64,000 bases of DNA from a bacterium UBP4_UBA6127 (GTDB lineage: Bacteria > UBP4 > UBA4092), in NCBI GenBank assembly GCA_002428325.1, contig DIVR01000014.1, positions 1-64,000 on the forward strand, given 5' to 3'. Positions 8,907 to 18,164 of this stretch are shown here, in pieces. The notes beneath the pieces were generated by a model, which had not been told where the DNA came from, searched no databases, and saw only the letters and a program-made list of their open reading frames with translations. The first letter of the stretch is position 1, and the number at the start of each line of letters is the position of its first letter. The translations under genes were made by a program, and so were the position numbers.

Positions 8907-9030
8907 AAAAACTGCTTCTCCTGATAAAGATATTTATCGAATGATATTAACTACCGAATTTTACCTGATTCAGTCAGGGTTGTGTGAAATTATTATCATT
9001 TATTTTGAAGAAATATTCTGGATGATTGGG

Positions 9031-9055
9031 GGAAAACCCGCTTCCCTTGCGGGTT
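9031..9055 (-). terminator. rho-independent terminator after the DUF2779 gene
   Basis: On the minus strand AACCCGC, a 7-nt loop and GCGGGTT are followed by TTCC, starting about 17 nt past the stop of the gene at 9072. Confidence 0.7.
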
Positions 9056-9071
9056 AAGGCTAAAGTAAGGG

Positions 9072-10556
9072 TTACCGGATCAAGGTTTTTAACTGGCGAA
9101 GCATTTCGATCATGCCTCCGGTATCCAGGCAGCAATAAGCTTCCAGCCGATTTCGGATCCGGTCTTTTTGGGGTTGGGAAAGGTCAGTGAAAGCCAGCAT
9201 CATAAAGGCCCTGGAAGCCTGGGCCCCATCTTTTATTTCCATTTTATCGTAACCTTTACCGGTCAAGGCGGGCAGGGTGGATTTCAATGAGGCGCTGCCG
9301 TTTTGCGCCGGATGATAGATATGGAACGATTGAAAAGGTTCCAGCAAATCAACAAATCGGGGCATCAGATTTTTAGCCCATTTCCAATATTGGGGGAAGC
9401 GTTCAGAGCATTGGAGGATCCTCTCCTGCTCATAACTTTTATTATAAGCGATGATACTTCCTGACTTGCCCAGTTGTTTCCGGAGCCGGGCCAGGATCTC
9501 CGGACGCGGGTCTTTTATTCCATCAGAAAGGTAACTGTGATGGATTTCTTTGCCTCCCGGTTTTTCCACTACATGCAGAGAATATTGGAAAGGGATATTT
9601 TCAAAGGGCTCAGAATTGCTTAACCGGGGAATGGCTGTGGCAAAAGTCTCAAAATCCAAAAAATAAAGGGGATAATGGAGTTTCTCGATGAATTTACGGA
9701 TTTCATCTTTATGGACATGGGGTTTCCCGGTTTTTTCACATTCGACCTGGATGGCCTGGCAATCGGTCAGTCTGAAATCTTCAGGAATTTCTTTCAAATG
9801 ATAGACCCCGTTTTTAACCAGTTCATACGCTTTGCGGCGGCCTGAATCCCGATATAATAAAAACACATGGCGTTTTGGAAGGAAAGACCAGCAATTGGAA
9901 GCAGCCTCACAATGCCGGGGTGAACAGCCTGCTTTGGTAACATCCGGATAGGGTCGGTTTCCGGCTTTGAGGTTCTTCATCATTTCTTTAATTCGGCCGG
10001 GGATTTTGGGCAGGTATTTGGAGACTTCCGTGGTGATATCTTCCCGGATAAAAAGCTGGTCCATATCTAATTCATTTTCCCGGAAATAGCGTCGGTTGAT
10101 ATGCATCAACCAGCAACGGCGGATTTTTAGGCCGGCCCCTTCCATGACATAACGTTGGAAGGCCACATCCCAGAAATGATCGCCTTTCACCGAGGAGGTG
10201 CTTTTAACTTCAATTAAGTCCCAACGGCCCCGGGGGGCTGGCATCAAGATATCGGCTCGGGCAAAGGCAGAGTTATAGATAAATCCGGCTTCATAGCTGA
10301 GCCGGCGGCGGGATACCGTCTCCTGGCTCATTATAAGGCCTTTTTCAAAGTTCAGAAGTTCCCAGGGTATTTCAACCCCCCCGGGGTACAGATGGCGAGC
10401 CATTCGACCGACTTCCAGTCCTTCATGAAGGCCGTTATTCTCCCATTCATCCGGAATGGGAAGAACTCCCGGTTCCCTACGAGCGAACCAGAGCAGCTGG
10501 GGGCAGCTTAAACCACAGAGAAAATCGGTTTTAGTTAATAGAAAACCGTCAGACAT
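9072..10556 (-). CDS. DUF2779 protein: Cas4-like PD-(D/E)XK plus RNase H-fold exonuclease
   Basis: 494 residues. The N-terminal half looks like a Cas4/RecB nuclease: LTKTDFLCGLSCPQLLWF opening, Asp102 (RADILMP), Glu116-x-Lys118 (LIEVKST). Five cysteines (14, 18, 211, 216, 222, the last three in CSPRHCEAASNC) resemble the Fe-S cluster ligands of Cas4/AddB. The C-terminal half opens with YFLDFETFATAIP (Asp301, Glu303) and ends with an Asp in YCCLDTGGM, the layout of DEDD exonucleases. DUF2779 proteins are known to join these parts, but their role is unsettled. It stands alone with its own terminator; no cas genes are near. Confidence 0.85.
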   Translation of the reverse strand: MSDGFLLTKTDFLCGLSCPQLLWFARREPGVLPIPDEWENNGLHEGLEVGRMARHLYPGGVEIPWELLNFEKGLIMSQETVSRRRLSYEAGFIYNSAFARADILMPAPRGRWDLIEVKSTSSVKGDHFWDVAFQRYVMEGAGLKIRRCWLMHINRRYFRENELDMDQLFIREDITTEVSKYLPKIPGRIKEMMKNLKAGNRPYPDVTKAGCSPRHCEAASNCWSFLPKRHVFLLYRDSGRRKAYELVKNGVYHLKEIPEDFRLTDCQAIQVECEKTGKPHVHKDEIRKFIEKLHYPLYFLDFETFATAIPRLSNSEPFENIPFQYSLHVVEKPGGKEIHHSYLSDGIKDPRPEILARLRKQLGKSGSIIAYNKSYEQERILQCSERFPQYWKWAKNLMPRFVDLLEPFQSFHIYHPAQNGSASLKSTLPALTGKGYDKMEIKDGAQASRAFMMLAFTDLSQPQKDRIRNRLEAYCCLDTGGMIEMLRQLKTLIR

Positions 10557-10663
10557 GTGTGTACGCTTATATTATCTAAAAATAGCACAAAAAGATTGAA
10601 TTTCTTAATCTTTATTTCTCCTTCTTTCATTTTAGCGGTTCTTTTTAAAATAAGGCTGATAAT

Positions 10664-10708
10664 AGAAAAACCTCCCATACCCAGGTGATTCTTGAAGATA
10701 GGAGGTTC
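10664..10708 (-). terminator. terminator after the aldo/keto reductase gene
   Basis: Minus strand: AACCTCC, a loop of about 25 nt, GGAGGTT running into a T-rich tract (TTTTTC). It lies directly after the stop at 10726. Confidence 0.6.
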
Positions 10709-10725
10709 CCTGATTCCAGTTTTCT

Positions 10726-11676
10726 TTAGTTTTCCAGGATATTATCAATATAAAGCACTTCGTCTTGAGATAATCCCCAGGAGGCTCCCGGAAGGATTTC
10801 AGAGATTTGTTCCGGAGTCCTGGCGCCAACAATTGCTGAGGTTACTTCCGGTCGCCGCAGGACCCATGCAATTGCCAGCTGTGCCATAGTTTTTTCTCTT
10901 TCTATGGCAAACCGGGTCAATTGAGAGACTTTCTCCAAGATTCTTTCCAGTAAGGGTTCCTGAAAAAAGGCATCCAGTTTTCGGTGGTCATCAGGGGGGA
11001 GTTCTTTAATGCGTTCAGGAGTCATTTTCCCTGTCAACAAGCCCTTTTGGAGAGGGCTGTAAACCACCACTCCGATTCCCTCATTCCGGCAAAATTGTAA
11101 TAATCCTTTTTCAATATCCCGTTTCAACATGCTGTAGGGGGGCTGCAAAGAAGCGACCGGATGCAGGGGTTCAATTTTTCTTATCTGGTCCATATTAAAA
11201 TTAGAGACTCCCCCATATCGGATTTTACCTTCCTGGATCAGTTCATTAATGGCTCCCCAGGCTTCCGGCAGTTTTTCTTCAGGTTGGGGCCAGTGGATTT
11301 GGTAAAGGTCGATAGCATCGATTTGTATCCGTTTCAGGCTGGCTTCACATTCTTTCTTGATGTTATCTTTGGAAAGATTACTGGTAATATTCCCCTTATC
11401 ATCCCAGACCCGGGAACACTTAGTCGCAATATAAGGTTTATGGGCCATTCCCTTAATGGCTTTCCCGGTAATAGTTTCAGCATGGCCTAACCCATAGACG
11501 GGAGCGGTATCGATCCAGTTAACACCGGAATCCAGTCCCTTATGAATTGCCTTGATGGAAGACTGGTCATCCTGGGGACCCCAGGAAAATTTCCAGTTTC
11601 CCCCGCCATGGGCCCAAGTTCCCAACCCAATTCGGGTAAGTTTTAACTCTGTGTATCCAAGTTTCCGGGTCTCCAT
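10726..11676 (-). CDS. aldo/keto reductase
   Basis: 316 residues, the usual length. The catalytic tetrad is visible: Asp56 and Tyr61 (IDTAPVYG), Lys86 (IATKC), His128 (YQIHWP). The NADP-binding end is present as SAIVGARTPEQISE. Starts METRKLGYTELKLTRIGLGTW, typical of the family that acts on sugar aldehydes and keto-sugars. It is monocistronic, with a terminator on either side. Substrate not predictable. Confidence 0.95.
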   Translation of the reverse strand: METRKLGYTELKLTRIGLGTWAHGGGNWKFSWGPQDDQSSIKAIHKGLDSGVNWIDTAPVYGLGHAETITGKAIKGMAHKPYIATKCSRVWDDKGNITSNLSKDNIKKECEASLKRIQIDAIDLYQIHWPQPEEKLPEAWGAINELIQEGKIRYGGVSNFNMDQIRKIEPLHPVASLQPPYSMLKRDIEKGLLQFCRNEGIGVVVYSPLQKGLLTGKMTPERIKELPPDDHRKLDAFFQEPLLERILEKVSQLTRFAIEREKTMAQLAIAWVLRRPEVTSAIVGARTPEQISEILPGASWGLSQDEVLYIDNILEN

Positions 11677-11771
11677 CGTTTCATCTCCTTTGTCAAGGGA
11701 ATCCAGAGAGAGTGTTCTCCTTTTCCCAATGTAATAAAGTTTTTATCCTGCGTCAAGAGCCGGGCCTGAAC

Positions 11772-11812
11772 ATAAAAAAACGGGTGATTCCCCGGAGGGA
11801 ACCACCCGTTGG
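11772..11812 (-). terminator. strong rho-independent terminator
   Basis: Minus strand AACGGGTGGTTCCC pairs with GGGGAATCACCCGTT and runs into seven Ts. It serves the secreted-protein gene at 11838, and its strength suggests high expression. Confidence 0.9.
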
Positions 11813-11837
11813 TGGAATCATTGATGTAACCTAAATA

Positions 11838-13628
11838 CTAAAAGAGATTGCCATCTCCAAAGTATTCTTCACCCGATTCTGAAATTCCATCAAAATCATC
11901 AAAATCGATGGATCCTGGCTGATCCGATTTCACGGCAAACTGGACTTGGTAATTGGGAGAGAAGGCATTTCCGAATGCGTAATGGACCCCTTCGGACAAT
12001 CCACCAAATTCAGCTGCGGCAAACAGGTCGCTTCCACGGGTTCCGATTTCATAAGAAGCAAACCGTTGGACACCCATGGCCGCAATTAAGACAATGGATT
12101 CATAGGAGTCAAAACCACCATTAAGGCCGACAATCTTGGCCTGAGCTCCAAACCCACGGGTTCTAATTGATCTGAAGGTCTGAATGGTATCAGCATTGTT
12201 GGCATACGCTGTTAACTTGGCTCCGATGAGAGCTGATGAAGTAGTGTCAAAGGAGAGTCTTAACACACCATCAGTGATCGCGGCACCCGGAAGCGCCGTG
12301 GTTCCATCATCATAAGTATAGCTTTCAAGACCCCAACCTAATAAGTCAGTGGGATCATCAAAATCACCCGGTGAATAATAAACCCGGGAATCCCCTGCGC
12401 GGGATTCCATCAGGGTGGGAACAGCTTTGATTAACTGGACTTCATCCACAAAAACCTGGGTTACATCTTTGGCTTGATTGGAATCCTTGGGAGTAACGAG
12501 AATCAAACCGCCCTTGAACTGCATCTGGGGATATCCCATTCCGGTTCGGTTTGAATAGACTGGGGTTTCCAGCCAAGTCCAGGTAGTGGGTATGCTAAAC
12601 CAGACATTAGCGGCGATATCTACATGGTTTCCCGGGAAGGCCGGATTGCTGTAATTGAACAGCAAGGCCTGGTCGGAATTATATTCAAAGTTAGAGCTAA
12701 CTCTCATCCGGGCAATAAACCAGTCTCCGGAGTTAAAGGCAACCAGGTCATTCCACTGGGGAGTAATCTTGATGCCTGTGGTGTAGGAATCCAAGGTAAT
12801 GGCTAAAACCCCTTCAGCCTCTTTCATTTCAAGGTCAGAAGCCGTGCTGACAAAACTATATTCTGCCATGACTTCCCGATCGCTGACTTTCTCATAAGTA
12901 AACAGGTTCATGATGTCTTCACTATCAAAAGTCCCATTGGGAACCAAGTTAGGATAGACCCATAACCGTTCCCGGTCGTAATCAGCAAAAGGACCAACGG
13001 CTGCGGGGGAGGCTACAACATCGACCCAGGCCGGTTCGCTGAAATCACCGGAGGCGATAATCCTTAACACCGATTCGTTGACCCATTGGGCCATCAGAGT
13101 GCTTTCATTGCTAAAGGAGAGGGAACTGGATACTCCAAAAGAGGGTGGGCAAACAAAATTATATTCAGAATCCCTGACATAGGTACCTAAATCAAAATCA
13201 AAAGATTTGCCGGCGGTAAGTCCGATTTTCGGCAACTGATAGATTTTATAGGTGGAATATTTCACCTTATTGGATACCGTATCGTTGGATGAAACTCCTT
13301 CGGCGACAAAAACATTGGTTCCCGTCGTGGCTAAACTGTATTCCGACTGATTGACATAAGAGCCAGTCAGGGAAGCCAAGCCCAGGAAATTCTCTGAAAG
13401 GGAATAATTGACAGCTCCCGTATCATGATTGAAAGCGGCTAAATCAAAGGCGGGAGTCAATCCCTGGCCAATGAACAGTTTTAAATCCGGTAAAAAGGGA
13501 ATATTGGTGGATGATTGGACAGACAAGGCATTTCCGGCAGATGCATAACCTGCCGACCCGATGAGCAGGACTGCCCCCAAAACTCCTGTTGTTAACAGGG
13601 TGGTTAACCGATATTTCTTTCCTGGCAT
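11838..13628 (-). CDS. large secreted protein, unknown family
   Basis: 596 residues with a long signal peptide (LLTTGVLGAVLLIGSAGYASA), so exported. The mature protein is rich in Ser, Thr, Asn and aromatic residues and lacks a C-terminal membrane helix or sorting motif. A segment PNLVPNGTFDSEDIMNLF around residue 225 is the kind of start seen in galactose-binding/CBM-like jelly rolls, and further repeats of beta strands follow (VDEVQLIKA, SIDFDDFDGI). Cell-surface or extracellular carbohydrate binding is possible but unproven. It is monocistronic with a strong terminator, as expected for an abundant product. Confidence 0.75.
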   Translation of the reverse strand: MPGKKYRLTTLLTTGVLGAVLLIGSAGYASAGNALSVQSSTNIPFLPDLKLFIGQGLTPAFDLAAFNHDTGAVNYSLSENFLGLASLTGSYVNQSEYSLATTGTNVFVAEGVSSNDTVSNKVKYSTYKIYQLPKIGLTAGKSFDFDLGTYVRDSEYNFVCPPSFGVSSSLSFSNESTLMAQWVNESVLRIIASGDFSEPAWVDVVASPAAVGPFADYDRERLWVYPNLVPNGTFDSEDIMNLFTYEKVSDREVMAEYSFVSTASDLEMKEAEGVLAITLDSYTTGIKITPQWNDLVAFNSGDWFIARMRVSSNFEYNSDQALLFNYSNPAFPGNHVDIAANVWFSIPTTWTWLETPVYSNRTGMGYPQMQFKGGLILVTPKDSNQAKDVTQVFVDEVQLIKAVPTLMESRAGDSRVYYSPGDFDDPTDLLGWGLESYTYDDGTTALPGAAITDGVLRLSFDTTSSALIGAKLTAYANNADTIQTFRSIRTRGFGAQAKIVGLNGGFDSYESIVLIAAMGVQRFASYEIGTRGSDLFAAAEFGGLSEGVHYAFGNAFSPNYQVQFAVKSDQPGSIDFDDFDGISESGEEYFGDGNLF

Positions 13629-13949
13629 AAAGACACTGATCCTCCTAATAGAATGAATTGAATAAAAACTTATTTCGATATGATAATGTTTTTCTGCAAA
13701 ACAGACAATGACTCTCCCTTCTTTGCAGAACTTCGGGTATGATACGAAATATCAAGGAGGCTTGTCAAGTTTTAATCCATTTCTTCGGGGATTTTCATCA
13801 TTCATTGTTTTTTAGATATACTAATAGTGACTGAACAGAAGGTTGAATAGTTAAAATAAATCAACTTCCATGAGAAAATAAATTGATTTATTTCTAAAAA
13901 GAATACGACTTTGAATATCGGTGTGATGTAAAAGGTAGATTTTTCTGGT
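13629..13949. other. AT-rich divergent intergenic region with an inverted repeat
   Basis: Between the secreted protein (minus) and the nucleosidase (plus). It holds an exact 11-bp inverted repeat, AAATAAATCAA at 13854-13864 and TTGATTTATTT at 13883-13893, with an 18-nt spacer. This could be an operator or hairpin ahead of the nucleosidase gene. No short ORF or RNA gene was recognised. Confidence 0.5.
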
Positions 13950-14711
13950 ATGAAAACAGTTGGACTCATTGTTGCGATGAAACAGGAACTCGGTCCCTTT
14001 TTATCATATTGCCAGCTGCTGAGTGAAGAGAAGCAAGATGGATTTACTTTCTACCAGCTGGAAAAAGATGGAGACGAATGGGTTTTAGTTTTTTGCGGTA
14101 TTGGCAAGAAAAATGCGCAGGCAGCGGCCTCTGTCCTGGTCAAGAATTACCAGCCGCATGCGTTGTTGAGCGCCGGATTTGCCGGTTATACCGGAGAAAT
14201 CAGCCGGGAAAGCTCGCTTATTTATCTTCCCAAACGAATCATTGATTTAGGGGAGGACAGGCAAATTAAAAATATTTTTGATGTCTCTCCCCATTGGTGG
14301 CAGGAAACCTGGAATGTCGATTTCCCGGTGCAGGGAACTCTTCTTTCGGTAGAAAAGATTGTCCGGCTGGCATCCGAAAAAAAAGAATTAGGGACTAGGT
14401 ATCCCGGCGCCCTGATTGATATGGAAACATCCGGGGTGGCTGCTATCGCTCGATTAGCTCGAATTCCTTTCCTTTCTATCCGAATCGTTTCCGATGATGC
14501 TAAAAAAGATTTAAGCCTTGATTTTCAACCCTATTTGGGAAAAAACAATAAAATCCAATATGGGAACTTGTTCGAGGATATGGTCCTTAATCCCCGGATG
14601 GCATTTAATTTCCTTGGTTTTTTGGCTCGTAACAGAAAACTGGCCCGTCAGCTTGCTGATTATCTGGATAAAATCCCCGGCAGTCCTGAAGAACTCTCTT
14701 CAGAGTCTTAA
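13950..14711 (+). CDS. nucleoside phosphorylase superfamily protein (MTA/SAH nucleosidase-like)
   Basis: 253 residues. Starts with MKTVGLIVAMKQELGPFL, as in MTA/SAH nucleosidases and related hydrolases. ALLSAGFAGYTGEI fits the phosphate/ribose loop and IDMETSGVAAIARLARIP contains the Met-Glu ribose-binding pair. SIRIVSDDAKKDL carries the catalytic Asp position. It should cleave or phosphorolyse a purine nucleoside; hopanoid-associated and futalosine-type members look similar, so the substrate is open. A hairpin-rich gap separates it from the acyltransferase genes. Confidence 0.85.
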   Translation: MKTVGLIVAMKQELGPFLSYCQLLSEEKQDGFTFYQLEKDGDEWVLVFCGIGKKNAQAAASVLVKNYQPHALLSAGFAGYTGEISRESSLIYLPKRIIDLGEDRQIKNIFDVSPHWWQETWNVDFPVQGTLLSVEKIVRLASEKKELGTRYPGALIDMETSGVAAIARLARIPFLSIRIVSDDAKKDLSLDFQPYLGKNNKIQYGNLFEDMVLNPRMAFNFLGFLARNRKLARQLADYLDKIPGSPEELSSES

Positions 14712-15037
14712 TCTAAATGTGAATCCTCCTTATTTCCATTTTTTCCTTCATAGCTACTTCCCTCTGGCTTCAATTCCATCAAAGGGTCTCCCTGTCTATA
14801 TATTAAGAATTATTCCTAATATTATCCTAGTTTAGAACGGAGTTGTAACGGAGTGTCTCTGACCCTCTCCGTTACAACTCCGTTAGAAGGCCCCTGTGAA
14901 AAGAAAACGATTCTTAATTTCATTAAATAAAAATAAGGGTCTGATTAGGGATGGGATTGACCCCAATCCCAGGTTCGATTAAGGTTTTTGTAATTAGTAA
15001 ACAAGAATCGGTAAAGATAAAGGAATTTTAAGGAAAA
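14712..15037. other. intergenic region with little besides a long hairpin
   Basis: 326 nt without a gene. It contains the 18-bp perfect hairpin described at 14836-14884 and an AT-rich leader before the acyltransferase start. An RBS-like AAGGAAAA precedes the ATG at 15038. No tRNA or small ORF was seen. Confidence 0.5.
14836..14884. repeat. 18-bp perfect inverted repeat built from AACGGAG units
   Basis: The left arm AACGGAGTTGTAACGGAG (14836-14853) and the right arm CTCCGTTACAACTCCGTT (14867-14884) pair fully around a 13-nt loop. Each arm is itself AACGGAG, a TTGT spacer, AACGGAG, so the 7-mer occurs four times. There is no T-tract, so it is not a standard terminator. Confidence 0.85.
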
Positions 15038-16477
15038 ATGACAAAAACGACCCAACCGCAAAAAGAGACCCGCCTGTTGGCCCTGGATATATTAAGGGGG
15101 CTGGCTATTTTCGGAATGATATTTTCGGGCATGGTACCCATGGGGCTGCCCCGATGGATGCATCATGACCAATGGTTTGATGCCAACGGAGTCTTGCAGA
15201 CCTTGATTGGGCTGACTTGGGTAGATTTAGTTTTTCCCTTCTTTTTATTTTCCATGGGGGCCGCCATCCCGTTTGCCTTAGGCAGACGACTGGATAAAGG
15301 CAGTTCTATCCCCAATACGGTTGGGCATGTCCTCTGGCGGGGGGTAGTGATAATGGCTTTTGCCATTTATCTGGGGAATGCCGGAGCCTGGGGGTATGGA
15401 AGGACGCCTGATTTAGGGATTTGGCTGCGAGTTATCGGCGGTTTTGTCGGGTTAGCCCTCTTTTTAGGCAGGCTTCCTTTTCTGGAGAATCGACCTTCCT
15501 GGGTCAAGCCGGCAGTCAAAGGGGCTGGACTGCTTCTTATCATCGGCCTGATGGCAACCCTTCGGAGAGCCGACGGTACGGGGTTTGACCAGACAAAATG
15601 CGACATTATTATCATGGTATTGGGAATTGATTATATCCTGGCATCTTTTGTCTGGCTGTCCAGCCGGACTAGTTTTAAGCTTCGGGTTGCTTTGATTATC
15701 GGGATGTTTGCCATCCGATTCCATCATCTGGGCGGAGGCCCTCTCTATCCGGCCATTATCCCCTGGCTGGATTACTTCAAAATGAGTTTCCTGCCTAATG
15801 CCACCTTCCATGCCATCGTAGTGATGTGTGGGACTTTGATAGGGGACCTTCTGCGGGGATGGTCTTTGAAGAAGAAATCCGATTCCCGAATGGCTCTGGG
15901 GTTAAGCACCGGACAAATCCTCGGTCTGATGCTGATACTGCCCTCATTCACTATTGCCGGTCTTTGTTTCCTCCAGGCTCGATATGTCTATTCAGGGCTT
16001 CTGTTTACCCTTTCAGGCCTGCTGATTGTCCATGCTCTCTTGCGTAAGTCCGATTCAGAATTGACCGATTTAATGAAAGAGCTCCTGCAATGGGGAGCCT
16101 TCTTCCTGATTATTGGTTATATCATTGAACCTTTTGAAGGGGGAGTTAAGAAACAGCCATCGACTCCTGCCTATTACTTTATCAGCATGGGAATGGCGAC
16201 GACCCTCCTGATGTTTTTCACCCTGATAGTGGATGGTCTGAAAAAAGGGTTCTGGGTAGGCTTCCTCCGGGTGGTAGGGTCTAATCCCATGCTGGCCTAT
16301 ATTATGGGGGGGCATCTGGTCTTTCCCATCTTCCACCTGTCCGGTGTGATGAAAGTCATGGGCCCGGTGGCGGATATCAGTGTTGCCATGGGGACTCTCT
16401 GGGCATTGACTCTGACCCTGGCTTCTATTGGCGTAACCTATTTATTTACCCGGGCTAAAATTTATCTGCGGGTGTAA
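15038..16477 (+). CDS. DUF5009/HGSNAT-like membrane acyltransferase, paralogue 1
   Basis: 479 residues with about eleven hydrophobic segments. The opening LALDILRGLAIFGMI and the motif GLTWVDLVFPFFLFSMGAA match bacterial relatives of heparan-alpha-glucosaminide N-acetyltransferase (DUF5009), which move an acetyl group from cytoplasmic acetyl-CoA to a sugar across the membrane. Conserved points shared with its two paralogues are LPRWMHH, GHVLWRG, EPFEGGVKK and VVGSNPMLAY. The substrate may be an envelope or scavenged amino sugar. It is followed by paralogue 2 after 80 nt. Confidence 0.88.
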   Translation: MTKTTQPQKETRLLALDILRGLAIFGMIFSGMVPMGLPRWMHHDQWFDANGVLQTLIGLTWVDLVFPFFLFSMGAAIPFALGRRLDKGSSIPNTVGHVLWRGVVIMAFAIYLGNAGAWGYGRTPDLGIWLRVIGGFVGLALFLGRLPFLENRPSWVKPAVKGAGLLLIIGLMATLRRADGTGFDQTKCDIIIMVLGIDYILASFVWLSSRTSFKLRVALIIGMFAIRFHHLGGGPLYPAIIPWLDYFKMSFLPNATFHAIVVMCGTLIGDLLRGWSLKKKSDSRMALGLSTGQILGLMLILPSFTIAGLCFLQARYVYSGLLFTLSGLLIVHALLRKSDSELTDLMKELLQWGAFFLIIGYIIEPFEGGVKKQPSTPAYYFISMGMATTLLMFFTLIVDGLKKGFWVGFLRVVGSNPMLAYIMGGHLVFPIFHLSGVMKVMGPVADISVAMGTLWALTLTLASIGVTYLFTRAKIYLRV

Positions 16478-16557
16478 GACTAACTTTGGATATTAGGGTC
16501 TAGAGAATCTTTGGGATTTTGTAACTCTATTCCCTGTGATGGAAAGGAGTTCTACCC

Positions 16558-17997
16558 TTGAGCGTTAAACCTGTAAGTGTGGAAAAAAACCGGTTGTTTT
16601 CTCTGGATATCCTCCGGGGGCTGGCCATCTTCGGGATGATTTTATCATCCCAGCTGCCTTCAGCATTGCCCCGATGGATGCATCATAACCAATGGTTTGC
16701 CGATGGCAAGCTGCAGATTGTCCTGGGGTTGACCTGGGTGGACATTGTCTTTCCCTTTTTCCTGTTTGCCATGGGGGCTGCCATTCCCTTTGCCCTCAGC
16801 CGGAGGATGGATAAAGGCGAACCCCTCTGGCAGCTGATAGGCCATATCCTTTGGCGAGGACTGGTCATTCTGGGATTAGCCATTTACCTGGGGAATTCCG
16901 ATCCCTGGGGGTATGGATACCCTCCTGATGAAAATCTCTGGATATGGGGAAGAACCCTTTTCGGATTCCTCTGCATGGTCCTGTTTCTGGGCCGGTTACC
17001 CTTCTTAGAGGGAAAACCCAAGTGGATGGATATCCTGGTTAAAGTAATTGGGTTGGCAGGCATTGCAGCCCTCATGATGACCTTGCATAAAGCTGATGGA
17101 ACCGGTTTTGATAAAACCCAAAATAATATTATCATTCTGATTCTGGCCAGGGTCTATGTAACAGCCTCAATTCTTTGGCTGATAACCCGGTATCGGCCTG
17201 GATGGAGAGTGGCAGCCCTGGCAGCTATTATCGCTTTGCGGTTTCATAATGGAGCCGGCGGTCCCATCATGACCCAGCTCATTAAATTCTTTGACCCGGT
17301 GAAATTTCTGTATAGTCCCAGCATCATCCAAATTTCCACGATTGCCATTATGGGGAGTTTGATTGGGGATATGATGTACCGGTTCCTGAAATCCAAAAAA
17401 GACCTTACTTTAGGAGTGGGTATCTCCAAAGGAAGCCTGGCTACGGTGATGGTGCTGTTGCCCCTATTTACCATTGGCGGATTATGTTACCTGCAAAGCC
17501 GGTTTGTGGTGTCGGGCCTTTTATTTTCTGCCAGCGCCGGGTTGGTCTGCCTTTGCCTATTGTCCCGCTCTACGACTCCGATTGGCAAACTTATGACCGA
17601 AATACTTAAATGGGGATTACTTTTCCTGATATTAGGTTACATCCTGGAACCCTTGGAAGGAGGAATCAAGAAAGACCCTTCCACTCCTGCCTATTATTTT
17701 GTGACCGCCGGGATGGCTACAACCTTATTGGTTTTCTTCTTTATCCTGGTGGATGGATTGAAACAGGGCAAATGGGTAGGGTTTCTCCGAGTGGTGGGTT
17801 CCAATGCCATGCTGGCCTATGTCATTGGGGGCCATTTCCTTTATCCCCTCCTGCATGTCTCAGGAATCATCAAGCCGATTGATAAGGTAGTGATGGATAG
17901 TGTTCCTCTTGGCACCCTCTGGTCTTTTGCCCTGACCTTCTTGGTCTGTGGAGGCACCTATTTATTTTCCCGTAAAAAAATATTCTTTAGGGTATAG
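16558..17997 (+). CDS. DUF5009/HGSNAT-like membrane acyltransferase, paralogue 2
   Basis: 479 residues, start codon TTG chosen because AAAGGAG lies about 9 nt upstream and no earlier ATG fits. Same plan as the previous gene: FSLDILRGLAIFGMI, LTWVDIVFPFFLFAMG, GHILWRG, EPLEGGIKKDPSTPAYYF, VVGSNAMLAYVIGGH. About eleven membrane segments. Close similarity over the full length shows tandem duplication. A terminator follows at 18029, so paralogues 1 and 2 probably form one transcript. Confidence 0.88.
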   Translation: MSVKPVSVEKNRLFSLDILRGLAIFGMILSSQLPSALPRWMHHNQWFADGKLQIVLGLTWVDIVFPFFLFAMGAAIPFALSRRMDKGEPLWQLIGHILWRGLVILGLAIYLGNSDPWGYGYPPDENLWIWGRTLFGFLCMVLFLGRLPFLEGKPKWMDILVKVIGLAGIAALMMTLHKADGTGFDKTQNNIIILILARVYVTASILWLITRYRPGWRVAALAAIIALRFHNGAGGPIMTQLIKFFDPVKFLYSPSIIQISTIAIMGSLIGDMMYRFLKSKKDLTLGVGISKGSLATVMVLLPLFTIGGLCYLQSRFVVSGLLFSASAGLVCLCLLSRSTTPIGKLMTEILKWGLLFLILGYILEPLEGGIKKDPSTPAYYFVTAGMATTLLVFFFILVDGLKQGKWVGFLRVVGSNAMLAYVIGGHFLYPLLHVSGIIKPIDKVVMDSVPLGTLWSFALTFLVCGGTYLFSRKKIFFRV

Positions 17998-18028
17998 GGA
18001 ATCAATAAGTAAGGAATTATTACCTCAT

Positions 18029-18068
18029 CCGGAGAGGGTTTATTTAATAAACCTTCCCCGGTTTTTTT
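18029..18068 (+). terminator. rho-independent terminator after the acyltransferase pair
   Basis: CCGGAGAGGGTTTA pairs with TAAACCTTCCCCGG and is followed by seven Ts. Confidence 0.9.
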
Positions 18069-18144
18069 ATTCCCTAAAATTCACCCTGGTTATTTGATGA
18101 CAAACCCTGCTTCCGTATAACTCCTTTATAATCAATGTTATTAT

Positions 18145-18164
18145 CTTTTGACATGCGTCAAAAG
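18145..18164. repeat. TTTTGAC palindrome, family copy 1
   Basis: CTTTTGACATGCGTCAAAAG, 8-nt arms around ATGC. The flank TTCAAGGTAAGA downstream resembles the TTCAGGCAAGAGG found after copies at 34.4 and 42.5 kb. Confidence 0.75.

Noticed and set aside
8490..8924. 144-codon plus-strand frame
   Set aside because: Shadow of the Gfo/Idh/MocA oxidoreductase gene.
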